Assembly (NCBI GenBank): GCA_030407085.1
Contig: CM059584.1
Coordinates: 60,031,501 to 60,095,500, forward strand
DNA: 64,000 nt
From: Trichopria drosophilae
Lineage: Eukaryota > Arthropoda > Insecta > Hymenoptera > Diapriidae
Direction: 5' to 3'
Numbering within the stretch: the first letter of the stretch is position 1; each line of letters begins with the position of its first letter. The notes below the pieces were generated by a model that was given only the letters and a program-made list of their open reading frames with translations, had not been told where the DNA came from and made no database searches. Made by a program: the position numbers and the translations under genes. Shown piece after piece: positions 1 to 9,446 of the stretch.

Positions 1-655
1 CCGCGACCACCCCTACGTCGAGTCGTATGATAGCGAACATCGAGTATAGAAAGATCGCTTCTGCAACACCTAAGCCCAGTGGGCTCAATATCGAGTTCGA
101 GTCCATAGAGTCTTGTGAATCTAATCAATGGACATTAGATTCGGACCCTCGCCCCCACTTTCGCGTATCTTTGAATGGGAAGATTATTAGGGCACTCGTT
201 GATACCGGAGCTTCGCGTTCATATTTAGGCCTCGAGTGTCACGAGGTAGTTTTGCCCTTCCTGAGGTCAAGTGAAGAGCAAGTATGAGTCGCCAACGACG
301 CGCTAGTGCAATTAGATGGCGTCGTTACCCTCGCGATGACAGTCGATAGCCATACAAATAATTTGGAAAAATGAGTTGCTCCCCTCCACTATGCATGCGT
401 GTTGGGGATGGACTTCATGCGCCTATTCGGTCTATTGATAGATACGGAGAATAATGCGTGGAGTAGCCGCAACGGCACCCCGCATTCGCTAAACGATTCC
501 AATATTGCGGTCACCGCCTTCGCCGTACACGACTGCGCTGGATTGGTCGCCCGCTCCCAGGAAGCCGCCCCATGGTTAAGGATAAATTTTACTCCGCAAA
601 TAGGACCCCTACGATCGGTATAACGCGTCTGACGCAGCATGCTATCGACGTACAG
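1..655 (+). pseudogene. Ty3/gypsy pol 5' part: aspartic protease and linker, broken
   Basis: This is the retropepsin part of a gypsy pol polyprotein, entering from beyond the left edge of the window. The protease that would cut Gag-Pol is shown by the active-site motif ALVDTGASRSYLG (codons near 190-230) and by the later conserved LGMDFMRL (402-425) in the same frame. Two in-frame TGA stops (285-287 and 372-374) interrupt it. Past about 610 the homologous reading moves to another frame (ending HAID near 638-649) and then to the RT frame (TGHPPIRQKARLLSPYM), so at least two frameshifts lie between 600 and 655. It is therefore a dead copy. It is contiguous with the RT/integrase that follows. 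Protease assignment is firm; exact breakpoints are by eye. Confidence 0.8.
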
Positions 656-2703
656 GTCATCCCCCGATTCGTCAAAAGGCTCGCTTACTCTCTCCCTACA
701 TGCTAAAAGTAGCACAGGACGCGGTCGATGAAATGCTGAGTAGTGGCATCATCGAACGATCCGCGAGCCCCTGGATCAGTAACCCCGTTATCGTCCGGAA
801 GTCGAATGGGACTTTTAGGTTCTGCGTCGACTTCCGAGATGTAAACAAAATAACAAAGAAGGATGCATACCCTCTCCCTTCAATGGATAGGATTCTGTCC
901 GGGTTGAGTCGGGCCCAATGCATCACCACACTCGATCTCAGCCAGGCCTACTTTCAGGTGCCCGTAGCACCTAACAGTCGGCCCGTTACCGCTTTCGCTG
1001 TTCCCGGTCGCGGTTTATTTCAATTTAAACGGATGCCTTTCTGGCTCACCAACGCGCCGGCGACATTTCAGCGATTAGTGGACCGCCTTATCTACCCAGC
1101 GTGGGAACCCCACGTCTTCGCGTACTTGGATGACATCATCATCGCCACGGACGATGAGGAGGACCACTTTCGCTACTTGAGACTTGTCTTGACTAGTCTG
1201 CGCAACGCCGGATTGGAACTGAACCTGGAAAAGAGTGAATTCTTCCGGGACGAGGTAAAGTACCTCGGTTTTGTACTAAATAGAGATGGTTTGAAGACGG
1301 ATCCGGACAAGGTCGCTCCCGTTCTCGAATTTCCGCCCCCCACCAACCTCAAACAGCTAAGGCGCTTTTTAGGGATGGTGGGGTGGTACTCGCGCTTTCT
1401 CCCAGATTTTTCGCGTGATCGCGTTCCTTTGACCAAATTGTTAACAAAGAATACTCCCTGGGTCTGGGGTCCGGAGCAGCAATCTGCTTTCGAGGCCCTC
1501 CGCGACTCCCTCTCCCATACCCCCGTCTTGGCTCTCCCAAATTTTAACGTCCCCTTCACGATTCAGACGGATGCGAGCGACTTTGCTATCGGGGCGGTAA
1601 TCACCCAAGAGATAGCCGGTAATGAGCACCCGATTAGCTTTGCTAGCCGCGTGCTCACCAAGGCTGAACGAAGGTATACCGACACGGAGAAAGAGTGCCT
1701 CGCCGTCCTCTGGGCCGTGAAGAAGTATCGACCCTATGTCGAGGGGACCCACTTTCGGGTGATCACCGATCATAGTAGTCTGCAGTGGCTCAGAAATTTG
1801 CGAGACCCAACCGGGAGATTGGTGCGGTGGGTCCTAGCTATGCAGACCTATGATATGAAAATCGAGCATCGAAAAGGCACGCTCAACGTGGTGCCCGATG
1901 CTCTCTCGAGGATGTACGAGTATATCGATACCGCCCTTTGCGCCCTGGGGGATACCGCGGACCCGGGGTACACCCAGAAAATGGAAAATATTCGGAAATT
2001 TCCCTCGAAATATCCTGATTGGAGGATCGAGGATGACCGGATATATTTCGATAAGCCCCACCCGCTAATAGAGTCTGCCCTCACCGACCTCGACGCCTGG
2101 AAACTCGTCCTCCCCGCGGAAGCGCGTGCCCGTGCCCTCAGCGATGCGCACGATTACCCGCAAGCCGGCCACTTAGGGTTAGATAAGACGTATCACCGCC
2201 TCATCCAAGACTTCTATTGGCCCGGTATTTTCCAGGACGTCACTGCCTACGCCGCACGCTGCCCCGCCTGTCAGAAGCAAAAAGTCTCTCAGCAGGCCCC
2301 GGCCGGACTCATACGCGAAAGAACCACGGAAGGTCCCTGGATGACGATCAGTTCTGATGTCATGGGACCGTCTCCCCCCAGCAAGCGTCAAAACCAGTTC
2401 GTAGTGGTTTTCCAGGACATGTTTACCAAATACGTGGAAGTGAAACCCCTTCGGGCGGCTACAGACGCGGCCTTCGATAGCCTAGTTATCAATCGATGGG
2501 GTTGCCCAAGGTATTTTTTATCGGACAATGCCAAGCAGTACGATAACTCATACGTGCAGGCCTATCTGAAACAGTTAGTTATAATCCCCGCTCGTACCCC
2601 CCCCCCCCCCGCCCATCACGCCCAAGCGAACCCAGTCGAGAGGGTGAACAGGACTCTCAAAACGATGATGAGCACCTTCGTGTCACACGACCATCGCGAC
2701 TAG
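655..2703 (+). CDS. Ty3/gypsy pol: reverse transcriptase, RNase H, integrase core
   Basis: A long open stretch (ATG at 700, homologous reading from about 655) of a gypsy polyprotein that copies element RNA and integrates the cDNA. Order from the ATG: RT with FRFCVDFRDVNK, LDLSQAYFQVPV, PFWLTNAPATFQ (family usually PFGLTNAP) and catalytic YLDD at 1123-1134; RNase H with TDASDFAIGAV, TEKECLAVLWA and TDHSSLQWL; the integrase zinc-binding region ending CPACQKQK; and an integrase core with SSDVMGP, LSDNAKQY and NPVERVNRTLK (D, D, E present). A run of 12-13 C around 2599 precedes the glutamate. The frame stops at 2701-2703, before the usual end of the core. Base composition is clearly more GC-rich than the surrounding AT-rich DNA. 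Gypsy assignment is certain; function is doubtful because protease and integrase tail are broken. Confidence 0.93.
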   Translation, partial: GHPPIRQKARLLSPYMLKVAQDAVDEMLSSGIIERSASPWISNPVIVRKSNGTFRFCVDFRDVNKITKKDAYPLPSMDRILSGLSRAQCITTLDLSQAYFQVPVAPNSRPVTAFAVPGRGLFQFKRMPFWLTNAPATFQRLVDRLIYPAWEPHVFAYLDDIIIATDDEEDHFRYLRLVLTSLRNAGLELNLEKSEFFRDEVKYLGFVLNRDGLKTDPDKVAPVLEFPPPTNLKQLRRFLGMVGWYSRFLPDFSRDRVPLTKLLTKNTPWVWGPEQQSAFEALRDSLSHTPVLALPNFNVPFTIQTDASDFAIGAVITQEIAGNEHPISFASRVLTKAERRYTDTEKECLAVLWAVKKYRPYVEGTHFRVITDHSSLQWLRNLRDPTGRLVRWVLAMQTYDMKIEHRKGTLNVVPDALSRMYEYIDTALCALGDTADPGYTQKMENIRKFPSKYPDWRIEDDRIYFDKPHPLIESALTDLDAWKLVLPAEARARALSDAHDYPQAGHLGLDKTYHRLIQDFYWPGIFQDVTAYAARCPACQKQKVSQQAPAGLIRERTTEGPWMTISSDVMGPSPPSKRQNQFVVVFQDMFTKYVEVKPLRAATDAAFDSLVINRWGCPRYFLSDNAKQYDNSYVQAYLKQLVIIPARTPPPPAHHAQANPVERVNRTLKTMMSTFVSHDHRD

Positions 2704-2791
2704 GACAGGGCAACCCAGTAGCCATTAGAAATTTACGTACCGACCTCCCCCCTCCTCCACTTACACTACCCAAGGATCCTGGCGTGATCGA
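2704..2791 (+). pseudogene. Remnant between integrase core and C-terminal domain
   Basis: About 90 bases in which the end of the integrase core (about 50-60 residues in relatives) is missing or unreadable. The reading frame changes from that of 655-2703 to that of 2792-3169 here, so a deletion with frameshift is the simplest reading. Confidence 0.5.
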
Positions 2792-3436
2792 ATGAGGAGA
2801 CTATCTCTCATTCACGACTGGGTACATCGCAACCTGGAGCGCGCCGCGACGCGCCAAGCCGCGTACTATAATCGCTCCAATCGTGAGGTAGAATATAAGG
2901 TGGGCGATTTAGTGCTACGGCGTATATGGGTCCTATCGTCGGGAGCTCAAAATTTTGCGGCTAAACTTACGCCTAAATTCATTGGCCCGCATCGAATAGT
3001 ACGATTAATATCCCCCTTCGTTTTCGAACTTAGCGACCCGGATAGTCCTCGGAACCCAAGAGCACATATTAAGGACTTGAAGCCCTATCGCGCCCCCGAC
3101 GCCGAGGAGAGTTCGAGAAACGAACTAACCGCTTCACCTCCGACACCCGAAAACCCTTCGAACACCTAATCGAAAATGAGGAGTCGGAACTCGTTGGGAG
3201 TGGAATCATTGCCGCGTCGCCGCGGCCGACCACCGAAACGGCCCCGACAGGACACCCAAAGTCCGAATGAGGGTACCAGCATGCCACGCCGCAGCGAGGT
3301 GTCCCGAGCGATAAGGCCAGCGGTGAGGCCCCGTAGGCGCCCAGGTCGTCCACGCAAGACATCAACGCCGCATGTCTCCTTTTCGCCGGCGCACTCGTGC
3401 GGAAGACGTCCCGGCCTGCGGCCCCGAAGAGCCTAG
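2792..3436 (+). pseudogene. Gypsy integrase C-terminal domain with AT-hook tail, one nonsense codon
   Basis: C-terminal part of the gypsy integrase: YYNRSNREVEYKVGDLVLRR, then KLTPKFIGPHRIVRL and AHIKDLKPYRAPD, the SH3-like DNA-binding domain typical of Ty3/gypsy. A TAA at 3167-3169 stops the frame, but the same frame stays open from 3170 to 3436. That extension has two AT-hook-like basic motifs, RRRGRPPKRPRQ (about 3212-3247) and RRRPGRPRKT (about 3330-3360). I read 2792-3436 as one ancestral integrase tail cut by a single stop. AT-hooks bind AT-rich minor groove and in an integrase tail might bias target choice; that is inference. Confidence 0.75.
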
Positions 3437-4292
3437 CTGCTGCACTGGTACCTCTAATGTTGAGGGACCCCTCCCTCAAAGGTTACATCGTTGGGATAAA
3501 AGAGTATGAGGTAGTCCCAACTGTTACAGGTACCAAAAGGACATCATGGTTAAAGTGGCACCCGAACGGAGGAAGAAGATCCGTTGGGCAAGGGTGCCCT
3601 GCCAGGTCACCCTCGTCTGGCCTGGGAGATCCACCGCTCAACCGCCACCGACACCAGAGCCAGCAACGGTGGTGCCGCCCCTCACTCAGGCGGACTTCCC
3701 GCCTCTGCCGACAGTCTGCGTCCTGCCCCCGCAGGTCGAGGCCGGGCGGGTTGTATTCGCACGGCCAACTGCGGATAACCCGATTCCCCCGTGCCACGCC
3801 GGCCTAAAACCCCTGCAGTTGAGGACGGCGTCAGATGGGCCGGAAGATCCGTCGGGGCAACCGCGCCTACGTCGCCCCTATGAGGCCCCCAGGCAGCCAC
3901 CGCCCCCGGAAGCGGACCCCTCCCTACCAGAGGAGATGGAGGAAGGAGGAGACGGAGCGGCGCCCGGAGCGGAGGGCTCGGCGAGGGCAATTGCTGATGG
4001 GACCCCCCGCGGTGCCGAATCCGCAACCGTGGGCCCCACCGCCGGAGCGGGAATACGTTTAGGCCCACCCGTCGCAGCAGCCGCGCCCCCTCTCCCCCCC
4101 CCCCCCTTAACACCACCGACCCGCCTGACCACCACAGCGGGGCCGGTGTGCGAAGAACCCCGCCGGGCTGGCGCCTCTCGCCGCCGTCGTCGACGCCGAC
4201 GAACCCGCCGGGGGAATCGCACCCGGCCACTCCACCGCAACCCTCTCGTCACCATGGGGTCAGCCAGCCGCAGCGACCGGCCTCCCTCGTAA
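3437..4292 (+). CDS. GC-rich proline/arginine-rich ORF after gypsy pol (possible third ORF)
   Basis: Downstream of the integrase tail lies about 1.1 kb of very GC-rich DNA. One frame is open from an ATG at 3546 to 4292 (248 codons); the preceding frame reads plausibly from about 3437 (DPSLKGYIVGIKEYEVVPT), so a frameshift near 3560 may join the two. The product has PPP and PPLP runs, an acidic patch (EEMEEGGDG) and a polyarginine stretch followed by TRRGNR. I recognise no domain. Long ORFs arise by chance in GC-rich DNA, and several overlapping frames are open here too, so coding status is uncertain. It could be an extra gypsy ORF 3' of pol or plain 3' leader of the LTR. Confidence 0.3.
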
Positions 4293-4575
4293 TAATTAAC
4301 ATCGCCCCCGACCGGGCGGTGCTGATGCGAGTAGTGCCCCCCGGGAGGGCGGCCGCAGTGACGCTACCGCCGCCCCTGATGGCCCTACCACCCCCCCCCC
4401 CCCCCTCATGGCACCGCTAGTTCCGGTAGCGGTTCTCGGGGGACGTACCCTGGCCCAGGCCGGTCCGGGACCGTTACGGGTCACCCCCGCCGAGCGCCGC
4501 TCCTGGAATTGTTGCCAGCGAGGCGACCCGCCGCATCGGTGTTACCGGCGACTACTGTGGGGAAGGAGGTCTCGC
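4293..4575. other. GC-rich 3' region of gypsy element, no clear gene
   Basis: GC-rich sequence with a C homopolymer near 4391-4407, continuing the composition of the upstream ORF. Several short frames are open on both strands but none looks conserved. Confidence 0.4.
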
Positions 4576-4587
4576 GAAGAAGGGGGA
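4576..4587 (+). promoter_or_regulatory. Candidate polypurine tract of gypsy element
   Basis: GAAGAAGGGGGA followed directly by CGTTAACC. A purine run ending at a TGTTA-like sequence is the usual plus-strand priming site just 5' of a gypsy 3' LTR; here the first LTR base would have changed from TG to CG. Confidence 0.4.
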
Positions 4588-5400
4588 CGTTAACCCCAAC
4601 AGCCGGAGGTACCCGGCCCGGTAGCGGGTAATGGAGCCTCCTCCTCCCCATCCCGGTGTCATTGACGTGCCGGTGTCGTGCGCGTGAACTGCTGTCCCTT
4701 GCGATGATGTTGTCCTTTGCGAAGTATTGTTACCTGCGGCTATGAACATGTCGAGACACTCCACGACTAGATGGACGTCGAATTACTTGTTCAGAATCGG
4801 TTTTAGATTGCGTTATATAACTCATCTGATAGTGTGCATACCTCCTTATAAACTTCTGTTTTGCATTTGTTTTGCGTATGACAATATGCGCGTATGTAAT
4901 GTGGGTGTCTCCGCCCGGGAACATGTAATGTAAGAATTCGCGTAATTCGCGGAAACTATTGAGGTTAATCCGAATCGCGCTAAGTCACGCGCATGATTTA
5001 GTTGAAATGTATTCGCGCTAAGCGGCGCAAATTATTCAGTTGCATCTTATTGGCGCTAAATCGCGCAATCGTCTGTTTTACTTAGTCTGGCACTGGATCG
5101 CGTATTCGTTAAGATGACTTATGATACCGCTTGAAGTCGCGCAGTCACGTAGTTCATTTTTGTTGCCGATAATTCGCGCCCACAATGTATTTCAGTGGCC
5201 TTCTACTCAGTCACACACTTAAATAGTATGTCTACGTCGAGATAAAGCTGTAATCCATTTAAGGAACGAAGTTCCGCTAAATAGTACCCTCCTTGAGAGG
5301 CACTGGTCCGAAGTTCCACTAAACAGTACCCTCCTTGAGTGGTCGCCCCGTTGCGATTCAGTTGGCCCGAATACCAAAGAAACTGCATTGCATCAGTGTA
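4588..5400 (+). repeat. Putative gypsy 3' LTR
   Basis: Sequence after the candidate polypurine tract. It has a TATA-like TTATATAA near 4812-4819 and an unusual set of near-identical words built on TTCGCGCTAA (for example around 4975, 5010 and 5050, with variants near 4935 and 5175). No second LTR copy lies in the window, because the 5' end is off the left edge, so both borders are guesses. Assignment rests on position after pol and on the change in composition. Confidence 0.35.
5268..5351. repeat. 42-bp tandem duplication
   Basis: Two adjacent copies starting at 5268 and 5310 share GAAGTTCC(G/A)CTAAA, AGTACCCTCCTTGAG and a GGT/GGTCC tail, with a few substitutions. It lies inside or at the end of the putative LTR. 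Confidence 0.75.
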
Positions 5401-5438
5401 CATACGTGTGCATATGCATGATGGGTTGCACTAGTATC

Positions 5439-5469
5439 GCACCTTTCTCTTTGGACACATCAAAGGTGC
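5439..5469. repeat. Short perfect hairpin
   Basis: GCACCTTT (5439-5446) is matched by AAAGGTGC (5462-5469) with a 15-base loop. No associated gene; possibly part of a small terminal-repeat element or chance. Confidence 0.4.
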
Positions 5470-6354
5470 AATCGCATGATTCAATGGTCGGATGAAGAAT
5501 TTTCGATCGTGAAATCTTGGGATTGGTAAAATTGAATATTCATATTTCAGGATCTAATAAACTGATTTTAATCTTACTAGGCCTAAATGAAAGAAAAAAA
5601 ATACTAGCATACTAACAACTCCGAAATATCACTCAGAAAAGTACAGAAACGAAAAGTACATTGAGTGCACATGCACTATCGCTAATCGCTATGTGTGCGG
5701 TAAAGGAGTAGCGCCCACTGCGAGCTGTAAAATCTTGGCGCGCGGAGCGACCGCTCCTCTTGGTAATCAACTTTTCGCAGTAGTTTAACAATGTATCCTT
5801 AAACAATTCTAATATCGCAGAATCAGTAAGACTTCCTCTCTTTCCTTTCATACGCGTATAATAAGAGTATTGCAGTTGATAACCTATCGCTTAATCATTA
5901 TCGCAGATCAGAGCATAATTGGAAAATGTCTGCAAATTTGAAATCGTGCATGTTAAAAATTAAGAAGGTTGATCCGAGGTGCATTTTACGCGACCAAATA
6001 AATTTCTGTAATTATAATTATTATTATCTTAATGCTGTTGGAATTTGTGTGTAATAAAAAACTCAAGATAAATGATTTTTGAACAAGGATAATGATTTGT
6101 TATTCAACCTTCTAAGTGCATGACATTTCGCTTTCTTATTCTAGACATGCGTATTCTATTTTGTTTGTACATATAAATTTGGCGCTTTTACTTTGAAAAT
6201 ACTTTGGGATAATGCAAAGTTATAAAATTTGGTGCTTTTTTATATTAGCTACGGAAATGTGTTTTTCGTATGGTAGGGTAAAGTACCGTCTTTCTTTTTG
6301 TAGATTTTATGGCTAGTTTCCTGTCAGTTTTTGATTTGTGGAGGTATGCAGGTT
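5470..6354. other. AT-rich DNA without recognisable gene
   Basis: Only short chance ORFs and A/T runs. Nothing supportable was seen. Confidence 0.5.
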
Positions 6355-6506
6355 CCCAGATAAAAAAATGATATCACAATGAAATCACGATGTATTCACG
6401 CGTGAGAAATTCTATCACGGATGAATTCATGAACGCTGCGTAATGCGATGCGTATTACGTCTCACAGTGAAATCACGCTCGTGATTCGCACCCAATGTTA
6501 TCTGGG
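6355..6506. mobile_element. MITE-like element with CCCAGATAA ends
   Basis: A 152-bp segment begins CCCAGATAA (6355) and ends TTATCTGGG (6506) as inverted termini. Inside, ATCACG / CGTGAT and GTGAG / CTCAC words are spread symmetrically, so the unit is an imperfect palindrome. CCCAGATAGC also marks candidate ends of element B at 48,849 and 56,060, so this may be a related non-autonomous family. No exact target-site duplication was seen. Confidence 0.55.
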
Positions 6507-6659
6507 TAGTTAGTGTTTGTTCGTCGGTTCGTGCGATATCGTAGTCCGTGAGGAGTGCTTTTAGTTGTGTTTTTTGTTTATTTTTTAGTTGTGAGTTGTG
6601 TTTGATTTTGTTGAATATATATTTTTTATTAACGATGACTATTTCTATATAACAAGTGA

Positions 6660-8250
6660 TAGGACGATTAGTTTTGCTCTGTAAATCCTTCGTTTTTACT
6701 GCTAGGGTCTGAAATGAAAATTTCTTGTAACGTATTTTTCGTTCGGAATTCGTATGTTGTTTTTCCGAAAAGTCTAGGTGGATTGATAATGTTTGCTGTT
6801 ATAAGATCGTTGATTCTTTTGATATGTGCGTTATGGCATATGACGCATTGTGTAGCTGGTTTGATTTGCGGTATCATGTTGTTGCAAAAAAACAGTCTAT
6901 TATTTTTTCTCGTTTCGTGGTGATGTGTCCTTGCGTAACTTTCGAAAACTATTCTTTTTCATCTAGTGGCAGCAGGTTGTAGCAGTTTCTGCATATCAAT
7001 AATTCTTTGTCTGTCGCTAGCATTTCTTCTGTTGTATGGCACTCTTCGTAGTATATAATGAAGTGTACCCAGAAATCTTTTTCTCATATCTGGATTGTAC
7101 TTGAGAGTATATCTAATGGGTAGTCCATTTTTCCTGTGAGTACCAGGAACAGAATTTATTGTTGTCGTTTCTTTTCTTATTTATTTTTCTTCACCAAACC
7201 CTTTACAATATTTATAGTACGACTAGAATTGCGTTTTACCAGTATATTTCTGTTGTTAGAGTATGCATTTGATTGTTGCGGAGTTTTTAGATTTTCCGTT
7301 TGTGCGAAGACAATTTTAGTTTTATTTACTGGTAAATCTATGCACTGCGGTCTGTGTTAGACATAGGGCAAAATTTTACCTGCCTTTATGACTTAAGTCG
7401 AGCGCAACGCTTATTGTCTACGGTGTTGTGTATGTAAAAAAAAAATTATGAAGAGATTTTTATTTATACTAAGAATTACAAAAGTAAATATTACAATTTG
7501 TATGTAAAAAAAATTTGTATATATTTTATTTTTAGTCTCATGATTCTTCTTGTGTATCTTCTATTTTCTTTTCTTCTTTTGTGTTGATGATAAATGCTCT
7601 CTTTAGTTTTACTTATAAGTCTATATAGCTTTGACATTCATCGCAATCTTTTATATTATTGCTATTGCTATTTTGTTTTCGTATAATTTGCATGATCGCG
7701 GGAAATCTGAAGCCCCTTGGCTTATTTTGCAATGGTTATCGCTGCAGTTGTTCATTTCAATGCGTCTATGTCGAAGTTTCTTTTGGACGAAATTTTTTTT
7801 TTTGTATTTTGATTGTTATAACATCTTTTGCATATTGCGTAGTTTTCCTTGACGTAATGTAGTGGTGTTTTTACGCATCTGAGGTCAACTGTGGTATAAC
7901 ATTCTGGGTGAGGGTTACTTAGTATTGCTGATTCTCTTTCCATTATTACGTTCTGTTCTGGTGTATCTCTTAACCGCGTATATTCCACTGTAGATAATTT
8001 ATTATTTTTGTTTATTCAAAATAGTTCTATTTCGTCTTTTTCGTCGAAACTGCTGAGGGTATGTTTTATTGGTTGTTTCGTTCTTGTACATGTTTTCCTC
8101 TTGATTATTTGTAATATTATTAGTAATATTATTTTTGTTACCACTATATAGGTGCCAATCATTAGACATCCTATTATATAAGTGTGATATGTTCTTTCTT
8201 CCGACAGTTCCACTAATATCATTGGTGTAGTGTGATTACTATACAGGTAC
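6660..8250 (-). pseudogene. Decayed unidentified coding region
   Basis: Read from 8250 downward on the minus strand, several frames carry protein-like stretches separated by stops and frameshifts. There is a strongly hydrophobic segment (YIIGCLMIGTYIVVTKI and onward, about 8090-8190) followed by a basic KRKTCTRTKQ, like a membrane anchor with a short cytoplasmic tail. Cysteine-bearing stretches follow (around 7755-7985 and 7670-7750), and near 6668-6877 one has CVICHNAHIKR. I do not recognise the family. It might be an old membrane-protein gene, part of a large DNA element, or chance openness in AT-rich sequence. It ends where the R1-like fragment begins. Confidence 0.3.
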
Positions 8251-8251
8251 C

Positions 8252-8580
8252 ATGGCTTGGATCGCGCGCTGTTGCGACGAGGGTATGCCCCGAAGGAGGA
8301 CCGGGTCAAAGCGAAGCCCGAACTACTGGTGGACCGAGGACATAGTCGCGATGCGAAAAGAATGCCAACAACGGAAGGTCTTGGACAATTATCGCAGGGA
8401 CCGATTGTTCCGGTACGATACCACTGGCGTGGCTCAGGGATCGGCGCTGCGGGGGTCAGCCTGGTTGGCTTCGCGGATGACGTAGCGTTGCTCGTACAGA
8501 CAAGATCCCGTCGGGAGGCAGAGAGCAGGATATCGTGGGCGATCGTGATAGTGTCGGAATGGCTGCAGGGTCATGGCTTT
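8252..8580 (+). pseudogene. R1-like LINE fragment with large internal deletion
   Basis: Two separated pieces of an R1-clade non-LTR retrotransposon ORF2. About 8252-8410 reads MPRR...SPNYWWTEDIVAMRKEC, the linker between endonuclease and RT. About 8440-8575, in another frame, reads VSLVGFADDVALLV and SEWLQGHG, the RT palm with FADD. Some 250 or more residues of RT between them are missing. A 16-base A run and TAATAATAAT follow at 8595-8619, just outside the TATA duplicate of element A. The fragment is dead. Confidence 0.7.
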
Positions 8581-8637
8581 TTTTCTCTCACTCAAAAAAA
8601 AAAAAAAAATAATAATAATGGGTTTGGAAGTAGTATA

Positions 8638-9088
8638 TGAGCCATTCCACGTGAAGCGGATCAGTCATGTCTCAGAAAATGTTCAAATTTTGCTTATCGG
8701 TAGATCTCAGTAAGATAAAATGTTGTACCGAACATTTTTTTTTTTAAATCAAAACTCTTCGAGTTACACACAATTCAAAATTTGGGAACTTTTTTTTTCA
8801 AAAATTCGTTACTATTTCGTGTTTTTGTTTTAAGAAAAGTTATAGTATAGAAGTTGTGAGTAAATGTCTATAGTTTAACATGAAATTTTTCTCAATGCAA
8901 AAAACATTGTTTATCCATTGTTTATTTAACAATATATTTTTAAATGAATTTTTTAACTACGAACACCACCATCGAAAAATCCAAAAAAAATATCGTTATA
9001 AACTTTGAACCTTATTGCTTGCTACAAAAAAATTTGAAACATGTGTTTTGCTTCGTTTACGAGAAAATGATTTTTGAAGTTTTCCGGT
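8638..9088 (+). repeat. Element A left terminal inverted repeat
   Basis: 451-bp arm, AT-rich, with A and T homopolymers. It ends at a CCGG shared with the right arm. Immediately inside (9090-9190) both ends continue into very GC/CpG-rich DNA (GCGCGCGG-type words) that is similar but diverged between the two sides. Confidence 0.9.
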
Positions 9089-9446
9089 CCTGCTAGGCAT
9101 GCGGTACGCGCGCGGTGGCGCGGGCGTGGCGCGGCGTTGTTGGAGCACCGGCGCGCGGTTGTGTGTGGTTGTGTGTGTGTATGCATGCGCAGGCAGGTTA
9201 TCCCGCTCTCTGCCGAACCCAGGAATAACCAACGTGGAGGTGGCGAGTGTCTATTCCCATTTTTTTTTATGATTCATTATTTTCTTTTTTTTTGCTTTAT
9301 AATTTTTATTATTTTTTTTTGCTTTTTGTTTGCTGTTATTTATTTTTTTTTTACTTTAACGTTTTTCATCTTTTTACTTTTTTTTTCTTGATTTAAAACG
9401 GACTCAAAACTTATTCTTCATATTCCGAAATTCAAATACGGTCGCA

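Noticed and set aside
3069..4764. Many overlapping long frames on both strands of the GC-rich gypsy tail
   Set aside because: Low stop-codon frequency in GC-rich DNA opens all frames at once; only 3546-4292 was kept, at low confidence.
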